From: Alteromonas lipotrueiana
GTDB lineage: Bacteria > Pseudomonadota > Gammaproteobacteria > Enterobacterales > Alteromonadaceae
Assembly: GCF_019249245.1 (NCBI RefSeq)
Contig: NZ_JAESDK010000012.1
Coordinates: 55,030-119,029 of the forward strand
Reading direction: 5' to 3'
DNA: 64,000 nucleotides
Under the pieces are notes generated by a model. It ran no database searches and was not told the origin of the DNA. It worked only from the letters and a program-made list of their open reading frames with translations. The first letter of the stretch is position 1. Each line of letters opens with the position of its first letter. A program made the position numbers and the translations under genes. Below, piece by piece: positions 29,746-37,966 of this stretch.

Positions 29746-30852
29746 TTATTTTTCGGTCGCTTGTTTAAAGTCGTCGTAACTAATATAAGGCTTGGGCCGA
29801 TTTGCATCTAGCAGGGTAGGAACTGAGTCGGTATTAGCATTAATAAAAGCGTTAAGCATAAACACCATTTGCCGGTACAGCGGGTTAGGCTCAGGCACTG
29901 CACACCGCTCCTGTGGATTCACCATGCTGGTTTTAAAATGCATGTCAGCAACCAGTTTGCGGTTTAAAGGCAGGTCGGCATGGCAAAGATCATAGTCTTT
30001 GTCGATTTCAAAAAAGGTGTTGGTGTTATCGGCAAACTCTAAAAGACGCTTCACCCCTTTTATAGGCGTGGTATGGTCGGCTTGCGAATGCGCCGCAAAC
30101 ACCGGTACTTTTATACGCTGACCGTTATCTAAGCGCTGACGAATTGAACTAATAATGTCCATCAATTCCAACCCCGCATGGCCCGCCACGGTAGGATACT
30201 TATACGGATTTGGGCCGTTTGTTTCGTAATCGCCATCAATGATTCTGGACAAAGCTTTTATGCCCCAGATTTTCCACATAATTTCGGCGTTATCTGTTAA
30301 CGCCATGGCGCCTGAAAACAACAGCAGCCCGGCTATGTTATCAGGCTTTTCAAGGTAATAGTCGACCGCCAGTGCCCCACCTGTGGAAAACCCTCCGATA
30401 AAAAACTGTTTTCCTAAAGGCTGGCTGATATTGACGATAGTTTCGACATGTTGTTGCCAGCGTTCTGCCAGTTTTTTATCTTCCATATCAGAATCGGCGC
30501 TGCGTAAACCGTGCCCTGGGAGCAAAGGGACCACCACGGTAAACCCCCGGTCGTGTAATACGCCGGCAATAGCCCGCATAAAATATGGTGAGTCGCTCAG
30601 CCCGTGAAACAAAATTGCCACGTTGTCTGTAGGCTTACCATGATGCAAGATAAAGGGGCCATTACCTTCGTTTCTCAGCTTATCTGAACAGACTCTGAAG
30701 TGGTTTACCTCAGCTTCGCGACACCGTCGAGTCGTCTCAAGTTCATCTTGGTAAAGCTGACTAAAATTATTAAACACCTGCTGAACCGGCGCAGCAAACG
30801 CAGCCGAAGAAAAAAATAACATGATGCCTGCAGATACTAGGGTCCATCTCAA
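29746..30852 (-). CDS. Secreted alpha/beta hydrolase (lipase/esterase-like)
   Basis: The 368-residue protein has a signal peptide (residues 1-20, ending SSAAFAA) and an alpha/beta-hydrolase fold. The oxyanion motif is ILFHGLSDSPYF, the nucleophile elbow is GGFSTGGALAV, the acid lies near HSQADHTTP and the likely catalytic His in DLCHADLP. The layout is similar to monoacylglycerol lipases and carboxylesterases; the substrate cannot be read from sequence. About 60 residues between the signal peptide and the core contain two Cys, which may form a periplasmic disulfide. Confidence 0.85.
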   Translation of the reverse strand: MRWTLVSAGIMLFFSSAAFAAPVQQVFNNFSQLYQDELETTRRCREAEVNHFRVCSDKLRNEGNGPFILHHGKPTDNVAILFHGLSDSPYFMRAIAGVLHDRGFTVVVPLLPGHGLRSADSDMEDKKLAERWQQHVETIVNISQPLGKQFFIGGFSTGGALAVDYYLEKPDNIAGLLLFSGAMALTDNAEIMWKIWGIKALSRIIDGDYETNGPNPYKYPTVAGHAGLELMDIISSIRQRLDNGQRIKVPVFAAHSQADHTTPIKGVKRLLEFADNTNTFFEIDKDYDLCHADLPLNRKLVADMHFKTSMVNPQERCAVPEPNPLYRQMVFMLNAFINANTDSVPTLLDANRPKPYISYDDFKQATEK

Positions 30853-31052
30853 GGGAAATTGCTCCGGTTACGGTTAACAAAAGTTCAGCTTTTTATTTTA
30901 GCACGAGGTAATACCAGAACAACGGCTATTACGTTCATGGGATATGTCCCTGTCAGTATTCAACTCCATATCTTTAGGTTTGTCGCAATGACTGAAAAGC
31001 CCCAGAATCCGCTATGCTTAATCGCGAAGTAGTACTTTTTTAGTACGGCGAA

Positions 31053-31160
31053 ACAGACGAAAAAGGCAAAACGAGGCGAAAGCGCGTGACGCAAAGCCAC
31101 CGGTCTTTGTTACCAACATTTTATTTTGGTAAATGACAGCGGGGTTACCGAACATTCTGA
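31053..31160 (+). ncRNA. Cyclic-di-GMP-I (GEMM-I) riboswitch
   Basis: The sequence aligns along its length with the Vibrio cholerae Vc2 aptamer as I remember it. It has AAGGCAAAAC, a stem capped by a GAAA tetraloop (GGCGAAAGC), the invariant joining segment GACGCAAAGCCACCGG, a second hairpin closed by TTACCAA/TTGGTAA, and the 3' core AGCGGGGTTACCGA. CAGA/TCTG may close P1. It ends 65 bases before the ParA ATG. A possible -10 (TATGCT) is at 31013-31018. No clear intrinsic terminator follows, so control may be translational or through another structure; its sign (on or off) is unknown. Confidence 0.93.
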
Positions 31161-31224
31161 TACAGGTTATTAGTCTGATTCGCTTTTTCTGTCGGCAATT
31201 TACATGCGGATAAGGAACAATACC

Positions 31225-31920
31225 ATGATCATTTTAATAGGCGGCGAGAAAGGAGGCAGCGGCAAAAGCTGTCTGGCTCAAAATATCGCTGTATATCTTC
31301 GTAATGAAAAACAAGCCAGCGTATTGATGGTGGACTGCGATCCACAGCGAACGACCTCTGACTGGATTCAGGAGCGCAATGCTAACGAGGCCCTGCTCTC
31401 CATAAATTGTGTTCAGCTGTACGGCAAGATTCGCAACGATTTGCTGAGTCTGCGTCAGCATTATGATTATGTAGTTATTGACTGCGGCGGCCAGGACAAC
31501 CTTGCTCTGCGCTCGTCAATGGCGGTGGCAGACCATATTCTTATTCCGTTAAGGCCCAAACGCCGTGACCTGAAAACGGTTCCCCATATGGAAGATATTC
31601 TTTCTACCTGCAAAATGGTGAACCCACGAATGAATGCAGCGTTTGTCATTACGCAATGTCCATCATTACCTTCGTTAGCGGGTCGAATTTTAGAGGCCAA
31701 AGAGGTGTGTCGTTCTTTTGAGGTACCGGTTCTTAATTCGGTCACTTTCAGCCGTAACATGTACGATGATTCTGAAGAGTCTGGAATGTCGGTTATGGAA
31801 AGCGAACCTAAAGGAAAAGCCGCGATTGAAATACGCAGTATTATCGAAGAGCTTCTGACCCGGGAAAACGGAGAAAGCTATGAGTCTTTCCAGCCTCAAA
31901 AAATCCAAGCCGTCGGTTAG
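31225..31920 (+). CDS. Orphan ParA-family (ParF/VirC1-like) ATPase
   Basis: The 231-residue protein is a deviant-Walker ATPase of the ParA superfamily, which positions DNA or protein cargo. It starts MIILIGGEKGGSGKS (Walker A' with signature Lys at residue 9), then MVDCDPQRTTSDW (A' region) and YVVIDCGGQDNLALRSSM (Walker B), followed by HILIPLRPKRRDL. I start at 31225 because AAGGA is 8 bases upstream; an in-frame ATG at 31204 lacks one. The lack of an N-terminal HTH places it with short ParF/VirC1-type proteins. It overlaps the RHH gene and follows a c-di-GMP riboswitch. No parB, parS cluster or plasmid genes are seen. Confidence 0.88.
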   Translation: MIILIGGEKGGSGKSCLAQNIAVYLRNEKQASVLMVDCDPQRTTSDWIQERNANEALLSINCVQLYGKIRNDLLSLRQHYDYVVIDCGGQDNLALRSSMAVADHILIPLRPKRRDLKTVPHMEDILSTCKMVNPRMNAAFVITQCPSLPSLAGRILEAKEVCRSFEVPVLNSVTFSRNMYDDSEESGMSVMESEPKGKAAIEIRSIIEELLTRENGESYESFQPQKIQAVG

Positions 31921-32215
31921 TAACAAAGCGCCGGTTAGTGTCGAATCTTTTATTGACCAGGCAGTGAGTTACGCAAATGGTGAGCGCATAGACACGACAT
32001 TATCCAATGTTGTCAGAATGCCCGACAAAACACCGGGTGGCCCCCATAAGAAAATGCGCAGAGCCACCTTCACTCTTGACGAAAAAACCATTGAAAAATT
32101 TACGTTGCTAAGTGAACAAACCGGTACTGCGCGCTCTAAGCTTATTCGATTGTGGGTTGAGCAAGCGATGGTAGAAACAACCCAGGAGGTTTTACGTCAG
32201 GAGCTGCTTTATTAG
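31880..32215 (+). CDS. Ribbon-helix-helix (CopG/ParG-like) DNA-binding protein, ParA partner
   Basis: The 111-residue protein overlaps the end of the ParA gene by 41 bases in another frame and is therefore probably translated with it. The N-terminal half is Ser/Lys/Pro-rich and apparently disordered. The C-terminal part, starting about residue 60, is a ribbon-helix-helix: strand RRATFTLD, helix EKTIEKFTLLSEQTG, helix ARSKLIRLWVEQAM. This layout, a mobile tail then an RHH, resembles the ParG centromere-binding partner of ParF. Function here is inferred from fold and pairing only. Confidence 0.75.
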   Translation: MSLSSLKKSKPSVSNKAPVSVESFIDQAVSYANGERIDTTLSNVVRMPDKTPGGPHKKMRRATFTLDEKTIEKFTLLSEQTGTARSKLIRLWVEQAMVETTQEVLRQELLY

Positions 32216-32300
32216 CTTTTTACCAAAGCTTACAATAAATAGGTAATTGAGTCTTATCACCTTCTTTCATTAGCTTAATCGCATGTGGTAAGGTAATACA

Positions 32301-34496
32301 TTGCTACACACGCCACTTTGGTTTGGTACGATGCAATATTTTTGTCGGCTTGTTTGTGCAGTGCTGCTATTTTCGTTTGCAAAGTTTGGACTGGCTTCCC
32401 CAAGTCAGTTTCTTTCCTGCTCGCCCGATGTTTGCAGACAGCTATCACAGCTTAACCACGACTTTGACAATGGGCTTTCTGAACAAGCCCGACAAAACCT
32501 GAGTCAACTGATTGGCTCACTAAAAAACCTTGATAACCCGGACGATCTGGCCGCGGCGCATTTTTACCAAGGGCTTTTTGCCCGCGCCGATAGTCAATAT
32601 GATAATGCGCACAAGGCTTTTGTAGAAGCTTTACGCTTTTGCGAAGATCCCAGCCAAGCGATAGTAAAAGCATTTATTTTGGGTGAAATTGCAAAAGTTC
32701 ATCAGCTGCAGGGCAATTTACAGGCTGCCCTGGATCATGCATACCGGGCGCTGCAGCTTTATCAGAAGAAGCAAAATTTAGCGGGCGTTGCCTGGCAGCA
32801 GGTTACCCTGGGAAGTATTTTGCTGGCCCGGGGCCAGTACGAACCTGCCCTGGCAGTCCTGCAACAGGTCGCCAAAAATAACCAAGAGCAACAAGACAAC
32901 GCACTCACCGGACAGGTATTTTACTTTATCGGCGTAACTTACTTACGCTTACAGCACTTTGAGCTGGCGGGGCAGTATTTAGCAGATGCGCAAACTCATT
33001 TTAGCCATAGCCCAGATACGTTTTATCTGGCCTCAACTTACTTTAGGCTGGGCGAGCTGAATTTTCAGCTCAGTGATACCGTGACCGCCCGTTTGCACCT
33101 TAATAAAGCGTTGATACTGTTTGGCCAGATAAACGCGCCTTTCATGTTACACAAAGCGCAAAGCTTGTTGGGGCTTACTGAAATCAGCGCAGGTCAGCTG
33201 GCTCAGGGACAAGAACGACTAAACTCAGCAATGGCGTTTGCCCAAACACAACCCACACCCAAGCTAGAAGCTTACCTTCATCTTTATATGGCCAAAGGTT
33301 TATGGCTGGCCAAAAATCCTGAGCAAGCGCTGGCACATGTGGATAAAGGCGAGCGTATGGCCATTTCCCAGCAACGTGCCGGGCTGCATTCAGAATTTTT
33401 AAAACTTAAAGCGCAATTATTATTCGACCAACAAAAGTATCAACAGGCGTACGAAGTACAGCAACAAAGCTACGCCATGACGGCATCTTTAGCCAATCAG
33501 GCCCGGCTGTTACCTATTATTCAACAAAGTGCCTTATTGCAAGTCCAGCGCCAGGCGCAGTCTATCGAGTTACTTAAGCACAGCAAAGCCACCGAACTTG
33601 CCCAGGCTGAACAAAGAAACCTGCGAAATATGCTTGTTCTTGGCTCTGTTATTACTTTGATGTTGTTACTATTTTTACTGTTTAGCCGCTACACCCATCA
33701 GCGCCAGAACATGTGGCTTAGACAACAGGTTAAAGCGCGAACCATAGAATTAGAAAGCAAAAACAAACAGTTACAAGAAGCCTTTAAATCGCTTGAACAG
33801 GCCAGTTTACGCGACCCTCTAACCGGACTGTACAATCGCTATTATTTAGATACCCGGTTACCGGGCGAGTTTCGGCGCGCACAGTACGCCTGTGTGCAGG
33901 CGGCAAAAAACAATACTGCCACCGATACCGACTTGCTCTGCTTTTTAATGGACATCGATAATTTTAAACAAATAAACGATGAGTACGGGCACTTGTCGGG
34001 CGATCGGGTACTGGTTCAGTTTGCGGCCCTGATTCAGGATGTGTTTAGAGAAACCGATCTGCAAATTCGCTGGGGGGGTGAAGAATTTCTTGTTATTTGC
34101 CGACATGCAAGCCGCAGCAGTACAGAAGAGCTGGCTGAGCGATTCCGGCAAACGGTCGCGTCCAATGTTTTTATTCTGGCCGACGCACGACCGTTAAAAG
34201 TCACCTGCTGTATTGGCTTTAGCGTATTACCGCTGAATCCTCACGGGCCTTTTAATACTTCATGGTCTACCACCTTTGCGCTGATTGATTATTGCCTGTA
34301 TGCAGCAAAGCTATCGGGTAAAAACTGTTGGGTGGGCGTGCGCGAGGCTCGTGAATTGCAGATGCAGTCGCAAGATGCATCAATCGCGAATGACGATGCC
34401 ACATCAGTACTGTCGAAAAAGTTTAATTTAGCAAAAATAAGATTGGCCACCTCACTGAACAACAGTGCCAGTATCCGGTGGCCAGATGATAACTGA
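32301..34496 (+). CDS. TPR-containing membrane diguanylate cyclase (GGDEF)
   Basis: This is a predicted c-di-GMP synthase with a periplasmic sensor. The 731-residue frame begins with TTG at 32301 (AAGG upstream); ATG at 32331 is the alternative. In order: signal peptide/helix (to about residue 32), about ten helical TPR-like repeats (about 55-400), a membrane helix MLVLGSVITLMLLLFLLF (about 445-465), a short coiled coil, and a GGDEF domain (about 500-670). That domain contains DPLTGLYNRYYLD, DIDNFKQINDEYGHLSGD, and catalytic GGEEF. RETD lies five residues before GGEEF, an intact inhibitory I-site. The gap to the RHH gene is 85 bases without a convincing terminator, so it may share the riboswitch transcript. 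Confidence 0.92.
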   Translation: MLHTPLWFGTMQYFCRLVCAVLLFSFAKFGLASPSQFLSCSPDVCRQLSQLNHDFDNGLSEQARQNLSQLIGSLKNLDNPDDLAAAHFYQGLFARADSQYDNAHKAFVEALRFCEDPSQAIVKAFILGEIAKVHQLQGNLQAALDHAYRALQLYQKKQNLAGVAWQQVTLGSILLARGQYEPALAVLQQVAKNNQEQQDNALTGQVFYFIGVTYLRLQHFELAGQYLADAQTHFSHSPDTFYLASTYFRLGELNFQLSDTVTARLHLNKALILFGQINAPFMLHKAQSLLGLTEISAGQLAQGQERLNSAMAFAQTQPTPKLEAYLHLYMAKGLWLAKNPEQALAHVDKGERMAISQQRAGLHSEFLKLKAQLLFDQQKYQQAYEVQQQSYAMTASLANQARLLPIIQQSALLQVQRQAQSIELLKHSKATELAQAEQRNLRNMLVLGSVITLMLLLFLLFSRYTHQRQNMWLRQQVKARTIELESKNKQLQEAFKSLEQASLRDPLTGLYNRYYLDTRLPGEFRRAQYACVQAAKNNTATDTDLLCFLMDIDNFKQINDEYGHLSGDRVLVQFAALIQDVFRETDLQIRWGGEEFLVICRHASRSSTEELAERFRQTVASNVFILADARPLKVTCCIGFSVLPLNPHGPFNTSWSTTFALIDYCLYAAKLSGKNCWVGVREARELQMQSQDASIANDDATSVLSKKFNLAKIRLATSLNNSASIRWPDDN

Positions 34497-34505
34497 CTTG
34501 CGGTT

Positions 34506-35867
34506 TTATACGCCGGTTTTCAGGTCTTCCATATGGTATTTGTCAATCAATGAGTAAAGGGTTGGCCGGGTTACTCCCAACAACTCTGCGGTTTTTGACA
34601 TATTTTTGTCAGCGGTTAAATACGCCCGCCGTATGGCTTTGCCTTCGGCTATTTCCCGAACTTCGCGTAAATTTAGCGTTTCGGTTTCAGCCGGTTTGTC
34701 AGGCGCAATCAAGCCCAAATCTTCAGCTTGCACCACCTGACCTTCAGCCATAATTACCGCAGACTTCAACTTATTTTGCAGCTCGCGAATATTGCCAGGC
34801 CAGCGATGCGCCAATAAGGCTTGAATCGCGCCTTCAGAAAAACTTTTTGCTTTGGCCCCAAATTCTTCGCGATACTGGCCTAAAAAGGTACGAGCGAGTA
34901 ACACAATATCCTGGTCGCGGTCTCGTAGCGGCGGGATCATAATCGGTATTTCACCGATACGATAATACAAATCTTCCCGAAAGGTCTCTTCAGCCACCAT
35001 AGTTTGCAAATTACGGTGGGTTGCACAAATGACCCGTATGTCCACGGATATTTCTGCACGTCCACCCACACGCTCGATAATTCGCTCTTGCAAAAAGCGC
35101 AGCATTTTAGCCTGTAACCCAAGAGGCATGTCACCGATTTCATCCAGAAATAAAGTGCCGCCCTGAGCGGTTTCAATTTTACCTAACGTGGTTTTATTGG
35201 CCCCGGTAAATGCCCCCTTTTCATATCCAAAAAGTTCACTTTCTAAAAGGTTTTCAGGAATTGAGGCACAGTTGATGGCTACAAAAGGTTGATCTTTTCG
35301 CGGGCTGTGTTCATGAATACTGCGTGCAAACACCTCTTTACCCGTGCCGCTTTCTCCCAGCAATAAGGTGCTGATGTCGGTACCGGCAATTTTTTCAGCC
35401 CGTCTCACCACAGCCTGAATTGCCTCACTGTTACCAATGATACGACCCATACCGGGGCGGGTTTTTGCCAGAATGCGGTTTTCATTTTCTAGTTTAGCTA
35501 AGTTGGTGGCACGGTTAACCAGAAGCTTTATCGTGTCTGAGTCTATGGGCTTTTGATAAAAATCATAAGCGCCAAGCTCAATGGCTTTTAGGGCGTTTTC
35601 TTTGTCGTTGTTGCCCGTCACCACAATAACTTTGGTACGCGGTGCCAGCGCCATAATTTCTTCCAGCGTTGCTAGCCCTTCAGAGGCATTAGCGGGATCA
35701 GGTGGCAAGCCTAAATCCAGGGTCACCACTTTTGGTTCGTGACGACGCAACTGAGCAATGGTTGAAGTACGATCATCGGCAAAAACCACCGAGTAATCTG
35801 TAAAACTCCATTTTAATTGTTTTTGGATCCCCAAATCGTCATCGACAACTAGTATGGTATCCGTCAT
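34506..35867 (-). CDS. prsR: PrsR, sigma-54-dependent response regulator (PEP-CTERM/exosortase type)
   Basis: PrsR-type regulators are the response partners of PrsK kinases in exosortase (XrtA) systems. The 453-residue protein has a receiver (1-125; DDD near residue 10, phospho-Asp in VVTLDLGLPP, Lys in FYQKPID) and a sigma-54-activating AAA+ domain with LLGESGTGKEVFA (Walker A), ELFGYEKGAFTGANK (intact GAFTGA) and GGTLFLDEIGDM (Walker B). The C-terminal Fis-type helix-turn-helix contains MSKTAELLGVTRPTLYSLI. It is the last gene of the KAS III-prsK-prsR operon and converges on the GGDEF gene with a 9-base gap. No exosortase gene is in the window. Confidence 0.9.
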   Translation of the reverse strand: MTDTILVVDDDLGIQKQLKWSFTDYSVVFADDRTSTIAQLRRHEPKVVTLDLGLPPDPANASEGLATLEEIMALAPRTKVIVVTGNNDKENALKAIELGAYDFYQKPIDSDTIKLLVNRATNLAKLENENRILAKTRPGMGRIIGNSEAIQAVVRRAEKIAGTDISTLLLGESGTGKEVFARSIHEHSPRKDQPFVAINCASIPENLLESELFGYEKGAFTGANKTTLGKIETAQGGTLFLDEIGDMPLGLQAKMLRFLQERIIERVGGRAEISVDIRVICATHRNLQTMVAEETFREDLYYRIGEIPIMIPPLRDRDQDIVLLARTFLGQYREEFGAKAKSFSEGAIQALLAHRWPGNIRELQNKLKSAVIMAEGQVVQAEDLGLIAPDKPAETETLNLREVREIAEGKAIRRAYLTADKNMSKTAELLGVTRPTLYSLIDKYHMEDLKTGV

Positions 35868-35904
35868 GTGCTGGTTATCCTGTGTAAATTATTGATGTAA
35901 CTTA

Positions 35905-37929
35905 TCAGTCAAGTGGAAAAGCCAGGGTAAAGCAGCTTCCCTCGCCTGGTTGACTGCGTACGGTCAAATACCCTTTGACCGACTCCATGTAATGTTTTGC
36001 ATCGTAGGCACCTATGCCCATTCCTGCATTACCTTTGGTGGTGTCAAAAGGTTTAAATAAGCGTTGTTCTATAAATTGTTTATCCATACCACTGCCATTA
36101 TCTTCAATCAGCACACGTTGCTGCTTTTCAGCTTCGTCTACCTCTAAGGTAATGGTCACATAGCCGTTTTCTGCGGTTGCCTGCTGCGCATTGCTTACCA
36201 AATGGTAAATAACATTAGAAAATTTCTCGGCATCAACCACCACGGTACTCTCCTGTGAACAGATAAGCTGTGGTACAGGAAGCAAATTATGACACCGGTT
36301 TTGCAATACATGCTGTATCAGTGGTGATAACAGCTGTGCCTGGTCTATACCTTTGTCATCTACATTTTTTTCGGTCAGCTGCCGCAACATCTTATCCATT
36401 CTGGCTTTGGTGTAATGCAATGTTTCAAACGTATCTTCAATAAATTCAGGATTATTCTTGTGTTGCTCGGCGTTACATAAAATCAGATCGACCTGAGCCA
36501 TCACATTTTTAAGGTCGTGCAAGACAAAGGCTGACATGCGGTTAAACGCCGCAAATTGCGCATTTTCTGCTACGGCATTGGCTGCTTCACTGTGCAAAAT
36601 ATAGGTGGCAACCTGCTCACTTACGGCATGCAAATAGTCACGTACCTCCCAGTTTAGCGAAACGCTTTGACCAGAATTATGTAGCAGCGCAAAACCCCAT
36701 ACTTTTTCCTGGTTAAACAAAGGTACTACCAGTTCAAAGTTCATTGCTTTAACCATAGCCCGGTCTAGCTGCAACCCTTCGTATTTAAAAGGATTCACCT
36801 GGTATTCGGGTAAATCAATCAGCCAGTTGGTACTGGCACAAAACGGAATAAGCTGACGTAATACGCACCGTTCAGCTTCATTAAACTCTACGTCCCCACA
36901 CTCACTGACCAGTTCAACATTGTTACCCACAATTTTGGCCAGCACCCCGTTGTCATAATTAATAGCCTCGCAGGTGCCTTTTAGTGCATGGCCGTACACT
37001 TCATGCATACCGGTGGTTTGCGAGGTCAGCGCTTTGGTGAGTTTGACCCATTCAACCCGGTAATCAAATTGATTAGCAAAAAAGTGTTTGGTGATAAACA
37101 CTTTGGTGCGATTACGCAGGCTATTCGAGGTGATAACCGCGGCCAGCAAGGTTAACGATAACCCCAGTGTGATAATTTGAAAGGTTGTACCCCAGTTACC
37201 GCCAAAGTAATTAACGGCGTAGCCTGCCATAGCCACAACAAACAAAAAGCCCCCGGCCACCAGCATAATAGAGCTGTGCAGCACCACCTGACGCGATATA
37301 AATATATCTACGCCCCAGTGTTTAATACGGCGTATGGCCACCACCAAAAAAGGTAGGATTAAAAAGTAGAAAAAGCCGCGGGCGGCAATAAACCCGGGGT
37401 CGACAATGTTCACCATAGTCGCATTTACATAGGTAACAAATTCAAATAGGTGTACTGCGCCTAACGAAATTACCAGCGGTTTATAAGCCCACCGGTCTTT
37501 ATCAACTTGTCGGTACAACACTTCAAGCAATAACAACACTTCTAATGACAATATCGTCATCATTAAAAAGAGTGTCGACAGCTCGAACCGAAAAAACCAG
37601 GGCGCAATTAATGTGACCAGACCGGGTAATAGGATAAACATGGTCACCGGCCGGCGTAGTACATCCCATATGGTGGTGAAGTCATTTCGTAAGCAGCTGG
37701 CTAAAAAAAGTAGCCAAACCAGGAGCTTGGTGGCATCGGCGGTCAGCAAAAAATGCAGACTCACCGGACCGGTTAAATACGTAATATAACCGACTGACCA
37801 GCCAAAGCTGACCAGGGTGGCCAGCATTAACAGATATTTAGCCAGACCGGCTTTACGAACTGTGAACAGCAGCAGCAATAAGCCCAGATGGCCCAGTGCG
37901 TTCAGGGTATAGCCGATATCTGCCAGCAT
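35905..37929 (-). CDS. prsK: PrsK, membrane histidine kinase (PEP-CTERM/exosortase type)
   Basis: The 674-residue kinase has about eight N-terminal membrane helices (to about residue 275), a GAF-like region (about 310-440) and a transmitter. The H-box is AFVLHDLKNVMAQVD (phospho-His before DLKN), the N-box VIYHLVSNAQQATAENG, and the G-boxes IEDNGSGMDK and NAGMGIGAYDAKHY. This topology, with a DLKN-type H-box, is typical of PrsK. It precedes prsR by 37 bases, supporting a cognate pair that would activate sigma-54 promoters, probably for exopolysaccharide or PEP-CTERM protein genes elsewhere; this last point is from family knowledge. Confidence 0.9.
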   Translation of the reverse strand: MLADIGYTLNALGHLGLLLLLFTVRKAGLAKYLLMLATLVSFGWSVGYITYLTGPVSLHFLLTADATKLLVWLLFLASCLRNDFTTIWDVLRRPVTMFILLPGLVTLIAPWFFRFELSTLFLMMTILSLEVLLLLEVLYRQVDKDRWAYKPLVISLGAVHLFEFVTYVNATMVNIVDPGFIAARGFFYFLILPFLVVAIRRIKHWGVDIFISRQVVLHSSIMLVAGGFLFVVAMAGYAVNYFGGNWGTTFQIITLGLSLTLLAAVITSNSLRNRTKVFITKHFFANQFDYRVEWVKLTKALTSQTTGMHEVYGHALKGTCEAINYDNGVLAKIVGNNVELVSECGDVEFNEAERCVLRQLIPFCASTNWLIDLPEYQVNPFKYEGLQLDRAMVKAMNFELVVPLFNQEKVWGFALLHNSGQSVSLNWEVRDYLHAVSEQVATYILHSEAANAVAENAQFAAFNRMSAFVLHDLKNVMAQVDLILCNAEQHKNNPEFIEDTFETLHYTKARMDKMLRQLTEKNVDDKGIDQAQLLSPLIQHVLQNRCHNLLPVPQLICSQESTVVVDAEKFSNVIYHLVSNAQQATAENGYVTITLEVDEAEKQQRVLIEDNGSGMDKQFIEQRLFKPFDTTKGNAGMGIGAYDAKHYMESVKGYLTVRSQPGEGSCFTLAFPLD

Positions 37930-37966
37930 TATCTTCCCTAATAAATAAAAAAACAGGCCATTGCGC

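Noticed and set aside
31020..31052. GTACT-TTTTT-AGTAC hairpin before the riboswitch
   Set aside because: Only a 5-bp AT-rich stem; not convincing as a terminator or operator.
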